Shown: positions 1 to 7,374, numbered from the stretch's first letter. The stretch: DNA of 10,371 bases from JABMOV01 sp964344305 (GCA_964344305.1 CAYFMT010000036.1:1-10371); one strand, 5' to 3'. Notes: a model not told the origin generated them from the letters alone. Numbers and translations: made by a program.

Positions 1-176
1 CAAGAAAACTGTGGCTGCCTAATGCACTTTTACAGAACTTTTTGGACTTGACCATCGCCTATGTCTAATAATATCAATAAATGTTATCAATTAAATTTTG
101 ATAGTTCAATAGATTTGATTCGTCAGTGATATATCTTACATATTAGTCTAATAGACATCAAGAAATCGTTTACAAA
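1..176. other. AT-rich intergenic stretch, no supported gene
   Basis: I see no convincing gene here. Two plus-strand frames are open from the left edge (to a stop at 49-51 and to one at 66-68). A minus-strand frame opens at an ATG at 53-55 and runs off the left edge after 18 codons. None is long enough to judge. Short AT-rich inverted repeats are visible: TATCAA (85-90) with TTGATA (98-103), and the palindrome GTCTAATAGAC (146-156). Their role is unknown. Confidence 0.5.
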
Positions 177-203
177 CAAAAAAGCCCCTGATGGGACTTT
201 TTC
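177..203 (-). terminator. Rho-independent terminator after tRNA-fMet
   Basis: Read on the minus strand, AAAAGTCCC pairs with GGGGCTTTT around an ATCA loop (core 180-201), with one T-G wobble, and a T-rich tract follows. It lies 8 nt beyond the 3' end of tRNA-fMet and would end that transcript. A-tracts and T-tracts on both sides mean it could also work on the plus strand. Confidence 0.8.
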
Positions 204-211
204 GATTATAG

Positions 212-285
<74 letters not shown>

Positions 286-297
286 ATCATTTATTCT

Positions 298-336
298 GTA
301 AAAAAAGCGGGGAAAGTTACCGACGGAATTCCCCTC
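298..336 (-). terminator. Terminator-like hairpin between the TIGR02206 gene and tRNA-fMet
   Basis: On the minus strand GGGGAA (329-334) pairs with TTCCCC (309-314), followed by GC and seven T residues (300-306). It starts 4 nt after the TIGR02206 stop codon. Only about 14 nt separate the T-tract from the first base of tRNA-fMet, so any separate tRNA promoter would have to overlap this hairpin. Confidence 0.75.
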
Positions 337-338
337 TG

Positions 339-1049
339 TCAATTGCCAATCCGTGCTTTAATAAGTCTGCGTACCGGGAAGGGTATCCAAAACACAATAA
401 ACATGATAAATGCCACACCTGAGAGGGGGATAAGGTACCAGGGCCATGGACCCAGAAAATCTAAAAGGGAAGGAGTATCTGGCTTCCCTGCTACAAAGAA
501 ATAATTGGAATCTAATACCATATTAATCAATCCAATTGGTATAAGAAGCAATGCCGTGATAACCCAGGTTCTAACCAGTCCTTTGAAAGTTGGAGAGAAG
601 CGAAAAACAAATGTGGCATACAGGACTCCTGCGATTATCATGCCGTGAGTAAAAAAGAATTCAAAATAAAGAAAATGGGGAAACCCTCTCTCAACCGTTG
701 GGGTCAGCATGGATTGCGTAGCACCTCCCATACCCCAGTAATACATCACTTCGTAAAACTTATGATTTCTATTTATAAGCATAAATGGAATTAGTAAAGA
801 GGAAAACCCACAGAGATGGATAGGAAGATTTTCACTGACACTGAACATATCATGCTGTATACGCCATATACGTAAATACACCCAGATAAACCAAAGTGAT
901 ACAATAATAATCAATCGTATATACCACTCGAATTTTGTTTCTTTCAACAAAACACCGAGAACAATGAGAATCAAACCAAACCCAAGGTTTCCAACAACTC
1001 CCCAAAGATGTTGCTCCCCAAACATCACAAATGTGTTTTCTACTGCCAT
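339..1049 (-). CDS. TIGR02206/YwaF family integral membrane protein
   Basis: The 236-residue protein has about seven hydrophobic helices and matches the TIGR02206 family (Bacillus YwaF; distantly related to eukaryotic TMEM164). Conserved blocks are LPIHLCG (75-81), YYWGMGGATQSMLTP (103-117), GFPHF (122-126), FFFTHG (131-136), and a block at 189-206 containing SLLDFLGPWPWYL. H78, C80 and H135 sit in or beside membrane segments. TMEM164 has been described as a lipid acyltransferase with an essential cysteine, so C80 is an attractive candidate nucleophile, but the bacterial function is not established. No clear Shine-Dalgarno precedes the chosen ATG. Met9 (MFGEQHL) is a plausible alternative start because many relatives begin near this point. 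The gene lies 27 nt after the EEP-family gene, probably in the same transcript. Confidence 0.85.
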   Translation of the reverse strand: MAVENTFVMFGEQHLWGVVGNLGFGLILIVLGVLLKETKFEWYIRLIIIVSLWFIWVYLRIWRIQHDMFSVSENLPIHLCGFSSLLIPFMLINRNHKFYEVMYYWGMGGATQSMLTPTVERGFPHFLYFEFFFTHGMIIAGVLYATFVFRFSPTFKGLVRTWVITALLLIPIGLINMVLDSNYFFVAGKPDTPSLLDFLGPWPWYLIPLSGVAFIMFIVFWIPFPVRRLIKARIGN

Positions 1050-1076
1050 ATCACATACCAGCTATGTAATAGATAA

Positions 1077-2078
1077 TTAGTTCTCTATATATAGTTTAAT
1101 CTGAATCGCCATGTGATCAGAATAGCCACCCAGTAGGTTATTCCCGGCCCAGAATCGAAATGGGTAATCCTTATAGTTCCCTTCCTGTTGCCTATATTTG
1201 GGCTTGTCCAGAACCGATACATTGTCAATGGAGCTGAACCATCCGGATTTATCTAAGATTCCTCTGCTTACAACTATGTGATCAATGACATCATGTTCTC
1301 CACGCCACATATAGGTGCCCGATTGTGGATCATCATGAATTTGGGTCATGAGATTTGTGAGGACGAAAGAATCAGTCTGTTGATCCCTGAACAGTTCTGC
1401 ACCAAGATGTTCCACAATGGATGGTTCAAAAGGCTCGTCATTCAAGTCGCCCATGATGATAATATCAGCATTTATGTCATTTTCAAAAATGCCATCGATA
1501 AAACCTCTGAGGGTTTCTGCTGTAGCAGCCCTCAACGGAATTGTTTTTTCCACTCCACCGTATTTTGATGGCCAGTGATTCACAAAAAGATGAAGCTCAT
1601 GCTCAGCTTTCATACCTCGTACATAAAGGATATCCCTGGTAGCACCACCATCTGGTAAGTTAACATGAATGGCTTCGGTGGATAACACCCTGATCATTTC
1701 AGGATCGTATAGAAGCGCAACATCAATACCACGTTCATCAGGGGAATCCATGTGCACGATTGAATAATCCCTGCCAGTATACGATGCATTCAATTGATCG
1801 AGGACAAACCGATTTTCCACCTCGCAAAGACCTAGTATGTCTGCATTTAAATCAGATAAAACTTCGGTTAAATTTTTTAGCTTAAGATCAAATATTTCCT
1901 GTGTACAATTCTTCCGACCACCAAGTGCAAATTCTTCATCGGATTTTTCTGAATCGTCGTACAAATCAAATAGGTTTTCTGCATTCCAGAAAGCGCAGGT
2001 TATGGCTTCAATCGAGGAATTCTGGCCACTGATAGTGGTGAAAATGGATACAATAATAATAAAAATGGATTTCTTCAT
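1077..2078 (-). CDS. Secreted endonuclease/exonuclease/phosphatase (EEP) family protein
   Basis: The 333-residue protein starts with a signal peptide (KK, then a hydrophobic stretch to about residue 18) and so acts outside the cytoplasm. The rest is an EEP (DNase I-like) domain. Visible motifs are FWNAENLFD (30-38, metal-site N32), LGLCEVEN (82-89, metal-site E86), NHWPS (167-171, H168), IIMGDLND (207-214, D211 and N213), HDVIDHI (262-268) and GGYSDH (317-322, D321 and H322). All expected catalytic positions appear intact, so a Mg-dependent phosphodiesterase is likely: extracellular nuclease, phospholipase-like or phosphatase. The substrate cannot be told from sequence. The gene lies 110 nt after yigZ and 27 nt before the TIGR02206 gene. 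Its leader holds three Shine-Dalgarno-like tracts and a possible 17-codon upstream frame. Confidence 0.9.
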   Translation of the reverse strand: MKKSIFIIIVSIFTTISGQNSSIEAITCAFWNAENLFDLYDDSEKSDEEFALGGRKNCTQEIFDLKLKNLTEVLSDLNADILGLCEVENRFVLDQLNASYTGRDYSIVHMDSPDERGIDVALLYDPEMIRVLSTEAIHVNLPDGGATRDILYVRGMKAEHELHLFVNHWPSKYGGVEKTIPLRAATAETLRGFIDGIFENDINADIIIMGDLNDEPFEPSIVEHLGAELFRDQQTDSFVLTNLMTQIHDDPQSGTYMWRGEHDVIDHIVVSRGILDKSGWFSSIDNVSVLDKPKYRQQEGNYKDYPFRFWAGNNLLGGYSDHMAIQIKLYIEN

Positions 2079-2080
2079 AA

Positions 2081-2175
2081 TTACTGGAACTTTCTATGGC
2101 TATAATGGTTTGTATCTGCGAGTGGGCTGAGCATGGAATTGCCAACTCCTTCAAATACCCTCCTATTACCTCCTT
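2081..2175 (-). promoter_or_regulatory. Leader with three SD-like tracts and a possible 17-codon upstream frame
   Basis: Reading toward the EEP gene on the minus strand, AAGGAGG (2169-2175), AGGAGGG (2158-2164) and AAGGAG (2146-2151) occur at 11-12 nt spacing. The first ATG after them (2132-2134) opens a 17-codon frame whose TAA (2081-2083) ends two bases before the EEP start codon. It could encode a translated leader peptide coupled to the downstream gene, or the tracts could be chance purine richness. No terminator is visible in this gap. Confidence 0.3.
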
Positions 2176-2188
2176 GGTTTGGTTCAGC

Positions 2189-2791
2189 TCACTCCTCTCT
2201 CCAAGGATTTAATTTACACATAAAATTAATATTCATTTCCCTTGTGTAAGATTCTGAGGTCTTTAATGGTATGTTGATTATCCATTTCAACTCACTCTCA
2301 GACATATCCTTTACCAGTTTCCCACCATGGTTTTCTAATATCCGAAAGTACTCACCATAGGATTTTTGATCACCCACAAGACAATAGGATTTATACTCAA
2401 TCCATTGAATAAATCTGCTGCTATGTATGACGGTAGTTGCTGTGTCTCCGTATGCATCAATAAGACCACGTTTTCCCAGCTTAATGCCACCAAAAACTCT
2501 AATCACAATTAATCCACACTGCATCAGTGAATGTCTTTGAAGGGCATGCAGGATAGGTAGTCCAGCTGTACCAGATGGCTCGCCGGCGTCGCTGGAATTC
2601 TCCATTAGATATCCATCTATTGTCAATCTATAGGCCCAGCAAAAGTGTCGTGCCTTCGAAAATTCTTTCTTCTTGTTTTTCAGTAATAAAGTTAGGTTAT
2701 CAATGGATGATATGGGAATGAGAATCCCTGTAAACGTAGATCGGTTAATTCTCAGAGATGCGCTGGTGATATCCCTGGGGGTTTTTGTCAC
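2189..2791 (-). CDS. yigZ: YigZ/IMPACT family protein (UPF0029)
   Basis: The 200-residue protein has the UPF0029/IMPACT fold. ARHFCWAY (47-54) and SSDAGEPSGTAGLPIL (66-81) are followed by the family signature IVIRVFGGIKLGKRGL (95-110). The usual aromatic pair before GG is reduced here to V-F. A C-terminal DUF1949-like domain covers about 136-195. Length is typical. Eukaryotic IMPACT regulates GCN2; the bacterial role is poorly defined, with suggested links to translation or nucleic-acid binding. The start is GTG (2789-2791), which overlaps the der stop codon as GTGA. An AGGA tract at the end of der supplies the ribosome-binding site, so the two genes are probably translationally coupled. Confidence 0.92.
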   Translation of the reverse strand: MTKTPRDITSASLRINRSTFTGILIPISSIDNLTLLLKNKKKEFSKARHFCWAYRLTIDGYLMENSSDAGEPSGTAGLPILHALQRHSLMQCGLIVIRVFGGIKLGKRGLIDAYGDTATTVIHSSRFIQWIEYKSYCLVGDQKSYGEYFRILENHGGKLVKDMSESELKWIINIPLKTSESYTREMNINFMCKLNPWREE

Positions 2792-4104
2792 TTTTTCCTA
2801 AAGGATAAACGGATGGGAATTCCCTGTAAATCAAGAAACTCACGCAACTGGTTTTCGAGATATCTCTGGTACGCTACTGGAATCAAATCCGGGTAATTGC
2901 AAAAGAGTGCAAAGATCATGGGTTTTGTTGATACCTGGGTCATGTATTTCAGGCGAATGACCTTGCCTTTTTCTGCAGGTGGTGGTAATTGACGGGTAGC
3001 AGTGTCGAGCCAGTTATTTAATTGTGAGGTTGAGAATGTTGCTTTGCTTCGTTCATAAACCATCCATACTGAATCAAGGATTTTTGATACCCGCTGTCTT
3101 GTTTTTGCAGAAATGTACATGATTGGGTAATGTGATAGGGACTTGAACTGCCGTTCGATCTCACGGGTAAATGCGGACATGGTAGAAGAATCTTTTTCCA
3201 CCAGATCCCATTTGTTCACAAGGATCATTAATCCCTTTCCTTTGGTGATAACCTGGTCAATAATGGTTTTATCCTGTTTCCCAAATCCCTTCTCTGCATC
3301 AATCACGGCGAGAACAATATCCGCTCGTTCAATGCTCTGAATAGACCGGACATTGGAGTAATATTCAATAGAATCTGCTACTTTTGTCTTCTTTCGCAAC
3401 CCCGCTGTATCAATGATGGTGATATCTTTCCCGTACCATTTCAGGTTTGTGTCAATGGCATCCCTGGTTGTACCGGCAATATTGGTGACAATGGTCTGTT
3501 CTTTCTGCAAGAGTGCATTCACCAGGGATGATTTTCCAACATTTGGCATCCCTACGATGGCCAGGAGCAGGGATTCATTTTGATCTTCCTCATCAAACCG
3601 TTCAAGGTGTAGAGCCTGTACAATGCCATCCAGCAAATCACCAGAGGACCGGCCATTTAGTGATGAAATACTGTAAATGTCCGGAATGCCCAGCTCATGA
3701 AATCGATGTATAAAGGCATCCTGCTTCAGGGAATCACATTTGTTGACTACAAGAAAATGCGGTTTCCCTGATTCTCTCACAAATTGTGCAAGGGTAATGT
3801 CACTGGAAGTTGGGTCTTCTCGTCCATCCACCATGAACAGGATGAAATCCGCTTCTTCGATGGCCATTTGAGCCTGTCTTCGTGTGGCTGCATTGAATAC
3901 ATCGATATCTTCAGGGATGTAACCACCGGTATCAATAAACATCATGCGATAGCCGACCCAATCCATGGAGCCATAGATTCGATCTCGTGTAATGCCCTCA
4001 ATGGGATCCACAATGGCTTTTCTCGTGCTGAGAACACGATTGAAAAACGTGGATTTCCCAACGTTTGGGCGTCCAACAATAGCGATGACTGGTGTCTTAT
4101 TCAT
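2788..4104 (-). CDS. der: Ribosome-assembly GTPase Der (EngA)
   Basis: This is a 438-residue tandem GTPase needed for 50S ribosomal subunit maturation. Domain 1 has G1 GRPNVGKS (11-18), G2 GITRD (37-41), G3 DTGG (58-61) and G4 NKCD (121-124). Domain 2 has G1 GMPNVGKS (185-192), G2 TTRD (212-215), G3 DTAG (232-235), G4 NKWD (297-300) and G5 SAK (332-334). A KH-like RNA-binding domain (about 350-438) closes the protein. All motifs are intact and length is typical. The gene starts only 11 nt after the T-tract of the tRNA-Gly terminator and has no clear Shine-Dalgarno, so its expression probably depends on readthrough from the tRNA promoter or on a promoter inside the tRNA gene. It overlaps yigZ by 4 nt. 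Confidence 0.97.
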   Translation of the reverse strand: MNKTPVIAIVGRPNVGKSTFFNRVLSTRKAIVDPIEGITRDRIYGSMDWVGYRMMFIDTGGYIPEDIDVFNAATRRQAQMAIEEADFILFMVDGREDPTSSDITLAQFVRESGKPHFLVVNKCDSLKQDAFIHRFHELGIPDIYSISSLNGRSSGDLLDGIVQALHLERFDEEDQNESLLLAIVGMPNVGKSSLVNALLQKEQTIVTNIAGTTRDAIDTNLKWYGKDITIIDTAGLRKKTKVADSIEYYSNVRSIQSIERADIVLAVIDAEKGFGKQDKTIIDQVITKGKGLMILVNKWDLVEKDSSTMSAFTREIERQFKSLSHYPIMYISAKTRQRVSKILDSVWMVYERSKATFSTSQLNNWLDTATRQLPPPAEKGKVIRLKYMTQVSTKPMIFALFCNYPDLIPVAYQRYLENQLREFLDLQGIPIRLSFRKK

Positions 4105-4115
4105 TTTGGAATTAG

Positions 4116-4140
4116 TAAAAACCCATCATTGAGATGGGTA
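4116..4140 (-). terminator. Rho-independent terminator between tRNA-Gly and der
   Basis: On the minus strand ACCCATC (4133-4139) pairs with GATGGGT (4121-4127) around a TCAAT loop, followed by TTTTTA. It begins 4 nt after tRNA-Gly and ends about 11 nt before the der ATG. It probably frees the tRNA 3' end and limits transcription into der. The 7-bp stem is identical to that of the terminator at 8123-8146. Confidence 0.85.
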
Positions 4141-4143
4141 TTG

Positions 4144-4215
4144 AGCGGGCGATGAGAATCGAACTCACGTCACGAGCTTGGGAAGCTCGGGTAATAACCA
4201 TTATACGACGCCCGC
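4144..4215 (-). tRNA. tRNA-Gly (anticodon CCC)
   Basis: This is a 72-nt cloverleaf with acceptor stem GCGGGCG/CGCCCGC and discriminator U73. The anticodon stem is CGAGC/GCTCG around the loop TTCCCAA. Placing U33 correctly gives anticodon CCC, which reads GGG, rather than TCC as a quick look at GCTTCCC might suggest. The T-arm is TGAG/CTCA with loop TTCGATT. CCA is not encoded; the bases after U73 are CAA. Confidence 0.93.
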
Positions 4216-4250
4216 AAGTAGGGTGAAATTAAGGAGTAATTCCAAAGAAT

Positions 4251-4280
4251 ATCATATAAAAGGGACTATCATACGGTCTA
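4251..4280 (-). promoter_or_regulatory. Candidate promoter for tRNA-Gly (and der)
   Basis: On the minus strand, TAGACC (4275-4280; 4/6 to TTGACA) and TATGAT (4251-4256; 5/6 to TATAAT) are separated by 18 bp. Transcription would start about 28-30 nt before the mature tRNA end. It is the best sigma-70-like match upstream of the tRNA, found by eye only. Confidence 0.4.
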
Positions 4281-4290
4281 CCTTTTCTAA

Positions 4291-4310
4291 TCCATCAAGA
4301 AAGTGATGGA
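4291..4310. repeat. Perfect 7-bp inverted repeat upstream of the TonB-domain gene
   Basis: TCCATCA (4291-4297) and TGATGGA (4304-4310) flank a 6-nt loop. It lies between the divergent tRNA-Gly promoter and the plus-strand cluster. No T-tract follows on either strand, so it looks like a leader hairpin or operator rather than a terminator. It is also the point where the open frame of the downstream gene could be extended with a GTG (4303), which I reject as the start. Confidence 0.35.
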
Positions 4311-4380
4311 AAGTCAGGTAAAAATGGGATATTATTTGCTTGGTTGTTCAACTGAATCGAAAACAAATCATAATAAAAAA

Positions 4381-5151
4381 ATGAAAAAAAGACTAGTATT
4401 CGCAATTGTCACAATTTTTGCTGACCTCCATGCCCAGGAACCCCATGAACTCAAGATGAAACAGGAACTGGAAAGGCGAATTGCATTTGTTCTGTCCATG
4501 GATTATGATATCCTGTCATCAGACATCGAGGTTAAGACTACGCTTAAACCACTCACAGATGAAAATAAAAACGATCTGGCCTATGAAAAAATGCGCTGGG
4601 ATGATATGAAGAAGCTCTATAACGAGTTTATTGAAAAGATGGAAGTCCAGATTACTATTGAGGAAGCTTCCATTGATACGGCAAATCTTCGATCCAGCCT
4701 CATGAATGAACTTCCATTTTTAATCGAACGCGGTGACAGAATTGCTATACTAATTGGTGAAACCCATGAGCAGATCGATCTGGCGAAGAAAAAGGCCAGG
4801 ATTGATGAAGAATTTCAAAAACTTGTGGAGATGCAAAAATCCCTGGCATCACCCGGCCAGACAAAATACAAGATTGATACATACGACGAGCCCCCGGATC
4901 CTCTGGAAAAAATAGTACCTGAATACCCACAGTTTGCCAGAGCCTCAGGTATTGAAGGATTGATCATTGTTAATGCTTTCGTCAATGAAAAGGGCCGTGT
5001 TACAGAAACGGAGATTGTAAAGGGTATGCCTAAAACCGGGTTGGATCAGGCTGCCGTTGAAGCGGTGAAACGCGTGCATTTTGTCCCGGCGAAAAAGAAT
5101 GGTGAACCCATCGGTGTATGGATCACCGTGCCCATTCAATTCAGACTATAG
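4381..5151 (+). CDS. Exported protein with a TonB C-terminal domain
   Basis: From the ATG at 4381 the protein has 256 residues. This start puts MKKR and a short hydrophobic segment ending LHAQ (to about residue 19) at the N-terminus, as expected for a signal peptide; the frame stays open upstream to a GTG at 4303, but that part looks non-coding. Residues 20-160 are charged and mostly helical. Residues about 170-256 form a TonB C-terminal domain: PEYPQFARASGIEGLIIV, an NEKGRV turn, then AAVEAVKRVHFVPAKKNG and VWITVPIQF. Classical TonB has an uncleaved membrane anchor and a Pro-rich spacer; here neither is obvious, so it may be a periplasmic or lipid-independent variant. A CATAAT box 6 nt before the ATG could give a near-leaderless transcript. 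The M14-like peptidase gene follows after 11 nt. Confidence 0.82.
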   Translation: MKKRLVFAIVTIFADLHAQEPHELKMKQELERRIAFVLSMDYDILSSDIEVKTTLKPLTDENKNDLAYEKMRWDDMKKLYNEFIEKMEVQITIEEASIDTANLRSSLMNELPFLIERGDRIAILIGETHEQIDLAKKKARIDEEFQKLVEMQKSLASPGQTKYKIDTYDEPPDPLEKIVPEYPQFARASGIEGLIIVNAFVNEKGRVTETEIVKGMPKTGLDQAAVEAVKRVHFVPAKKNGEPIGVWITVPIQFRL

Positions 5152-5162
5152 TATAGGGTTTT

Positions 5163-6299
5163 ATGATTACTCGAATATTTATTATCGTTTCTATTCTCAT
5201 CACTTCTGGTTTTGCGGATGACTCTAATTGGGGATATGGATATGCCGATTTATTGAGTGATCTTTATACTTGGGGGCAAAGCCCATGGGTTTCCATTGAC
5301 AGCCTTGGTGCCAGCGTCCAGAATCGTGCCATCTGGGAGTTAACCATTACCCACACCATGGATGGCCCAAAAGAAACTGTCTACATGCATGTGAGGACTC
5401 ATCCCAATGAAATTCAATCTTTCTGGGTAGCGGATGAATTCATCAACATACTTCTGTCAGATGATCCATTTGCCATTGACATGCGAAGTAAATGTACGTT
5501 CCATATTGTACCCATGTACAATCCAGATGGGGTTGAATTGGGTTATGGGAGACAAAATGCCAATGGAATTGATATTGAAAGCAACTGGGATGATGACCCA
5601 ATGGAACCAGAACCCATTGTTCTAAAGAACCGGTTCATTGAATTGATGAATAGTGATGAGCCAATTCGTATTGCCCTGAATATGCATTCAGCCTATGGGG
5701 CAAATCCTCGCTATTTCTGGTACCATCATGAAAATGGTACATCATCTCTCTATGCTCAACTTGAACAGGAATTCATTGGATACATCCATGGATATTTCTC
5801 CGGGATCGGCCCCTGGGATACAGCTGTATCATGGACATCCGGTACCGCAGACCAGTATCCCGAAAGCTGGTGGTGGTTCAACCACGCTGAAAATGTAATG
5901 GCACTGACGTATGAAGACTGGAATAATGCAAATGCAGGTCAGTTTGATCAATCTGCGGATGCTATTTTACATGGGATAAATGACTACCTTGAAAATCACT
6001 ACCTTCAAAACCACAACGAATACCATCATACACCGGAATCAGTAACACTGTACCCAAATTATCCTAATCCATTCAACTCTGAGACAACATTCCGGTTCAC
6101 TTTGCAAAATGATTCTATAGTAGACTTATCCATTTATGATTTAACCGGGAGACATGTGGTAACCTTGTACAGCGGTTATCAGAATTCGGGACTCCATGAA
6201 ATTCGCTGGAATTCTGAACACATACCCTCCGGTATTTATTTATATCGGTTAACCTCCCTCGATCAGTCCCAAACAAGAAAACTCACCATTCTCAAATAA
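5163..6299 (+). CDS. Secreted M14-like zinc carboxypeptidase with type IX sorting domain
   Basis: The 378-residue protein has a signal peptide (1 to about 18), a zinc carboxypeptidase (M14) domain (about 25-280) and a C-terminal T9SS sorting domain (about 293-378: YPNYPNPFN at 297-305, GIYLYRL at 357-363). Zinc ligands are visible as HPNE (H80, E83) and NMHS (H175). The general base is probably E251 in TYED. NPDG (120-123) and R130 match the usual substrate-side blocks. The position normally reading NRNW, where Asn144-Arg145 of carboxypeptidase A bind the substrate carboxylate, reads ESNW (139-142), so specificity may differ from a standard carboxypeptidase. The protein is probably exported through the outer membrane and attached to the surface or released. 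It lies in a tight cluster with the TonB-domain gene (11 nt) and dinB (10 nt). Confidence 0.88.
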   Translation: MITRIFIIVSILITSGFADDSNWGYGYADLLSDLYTWGQSPWVSIDSLGASVQNRAIWELTITHTMDGPKETVYMHVRTHPNEIQSFWVADEFINILLSDDPFAIDMRSKCTFHIVPMYNPDGVELGYGRQNANGIDIESNWDDDPMEPEPIVLKNRFIELMNSDEPIRIALNMHSAYGANPRYFWYHHENGTSSLYAQLEQEFIGYIHGYFSGIGPWDTAVSWTSGTADQYPESWWWFNHAENVMALTYEDWNNANAGQFDQSADAILHGINDYLENHYLQNHNEYHHTPESVTLYPNYPNPFNSETTFRFTLQNDSIVDLSIYDLTGRHVVTLYSGYQNSGLHEIRWNSEHIPSGIYLYRLTSLDQSQTRKLTILK

Positions 6300-6309
6300 C
6301 CCAAAGCCC

Positions 6310-7374
6310 ATGTCCACAGATCGATTTGTTGCCCATCTGGATTTGGATGCATTCTTCTGTGCAGTAGAAGTCCTGAAAGACCCTGGTTTAAAAGGGAAAC
6401 CAATCGTTGTAGGGGGACGTCCGGAAAACAGGGGAGTGGTGGCTGCAGCTTCCTACCCTGCAAGAAAGTATGGTATTCATTCCGCCATGCCCATGGCCGA
6501 AGCCGTGAGACGTTGCGAGGACCTGATCATTATATCCCATGGATTTAAATCCTATAAAACATACTCCCGCATCATCATGGGTATTATCCAGGATGCATCA
6601 AATATCATGCAGCAGGTAAGCATCGATGAAGCCTATTTTGAATTGACGGACCAAATCCAGGAATGGCAGGAAGGTGTGAATATTTCCCTGGGAATAAAAA
6701 ATAAGATTTCCAGGGATATCGGACTCACAGCAAGCATTGGTTGCAGCACCAATAAAATGATTGCAAAAATCGCATCGGATCATGACAAACCGGATGGTTT
6801 TACCATTGTGCCTCCGGGGGAAGAACTGGCTTTCTTGTCACCGCTGGCTGTTCAGAAAATCTCAGGTATTGGAAAGCAGACCACAGCTAGGTTGAATGAC
6901 ATGGGAATCTACACTGTCCAGGACATGCGTGATACACCGGAAAAAACACTCATGGATCGATTTGGGAAGTACGGTGTTCAAATGGCGAGATGGTCCAATG
7001 CCATAGACAAACGTACTTTAACTGAGGAACACGAGAGGAAATCCATCAGTCAGGAAAGGACATTTTCAACCGATATTCAGGATGAAGGGATACTTCTGAA
7101 TAGGCTTGAATCCATGTCAAAATCAGTGTCTCAGCAACTGGTGGATAAGGGATTTTTGGCGAAGATTGTAACCATTAAAATCAGATATGCAGATTTTCAA
7201 ACCCTCACCAGGCAACAATCCGTTGGGCATGGAACGGACATGGAGCACGATATTTTTAAAACAGCATCGAGATTGTTTATAAATCACTGGAATTCACAGG
7301 TACCGCTTCGGCTATTGGGTGTGGGTGTGTCCGCCCTCGTAAACAAGGAATCCCAGCTTACTCTTGATCTTTAA
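6310..7374 (+). CDS. dinB: DNA polymerase IV (Y-family, DinB)
   Basis: This 354-residue translesion polymerase is complete. Catalytic carboxylates are D11 (in HLDLDAFF) and D106-E107 (in VSIDEAYFEL). F16 is the likely steric-gate residue that excludes ribonucleotides. SYPARKYGIHSAMPM (48-62) is the conserved finger block. A helix-hairpin-helix region covers about 184-200 (SGIGKQTTARLNDMGI), followed by the little-finger domain. The last six residues, QLTLDL (349-354), fit the hexameric beta-clamp-binding motif QLxLxL. It starts 10 nt after the peptidase gene with no clear ribosome-binding site, so translation may be coupled to upstream transcription. I recognise no SOS box nearby. Its stop codon abuts the convergent gene's stop codon with no base between. 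Confidence 0.96.
   Translation: MSTDRFVAHLDLDAFFCAVEVLKDPGLKGKPIVVGGRPENRGVVAAASYPARKYGIHSAMPMAEAVRRCEDLIIISHGFKSYKTYSRIIMGIIQDASNIMQQVSIDEAYFELTDQIQEWQEGVNISLGIKNKISRDIGLTASIGCSTNKMIAKIASDHDKPDGFTIVPPGEELAFLSPLAVQKISGIGKQTTARLNDMGIYTVQDMRDTPEKTLMDRFGKYGVQMARWSNAIDKRTLTEEHERKSISQERTFSTDIQDEGILLNRLESMSKSVSQQLVDKGFLAKIVTIKIRYADFQTLTRQQSVGHGTDMEHDIFKTASRLFINHWNSQVPLRLLGVGVSALVNKESQLTLDL

Noticed and set aside
1..55. Minus-strand frame from an ATG at 53-55 running off the left edge
   Set aside because: Only 18 codons are visible and I recognise no family; it may be the start of a real gene (possibly a transposase) but cannot be supported.
4144..4215. Anticodon TCC for tRNA-Gly
   Set aside because: With a 5-bp stem CGAGC/GCTCG the 7-nt loop is TTCCCAA, which puts CCC at positions 34-36.
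4303..4380. GTG start extending the TonB-domain protein by 26 residues
   Set aside because: It would bury the signal peptide MKKRLVFAIV behind a polar extension and would start inside the 4291-4310 hairpin; the ATG at 4381 is better.
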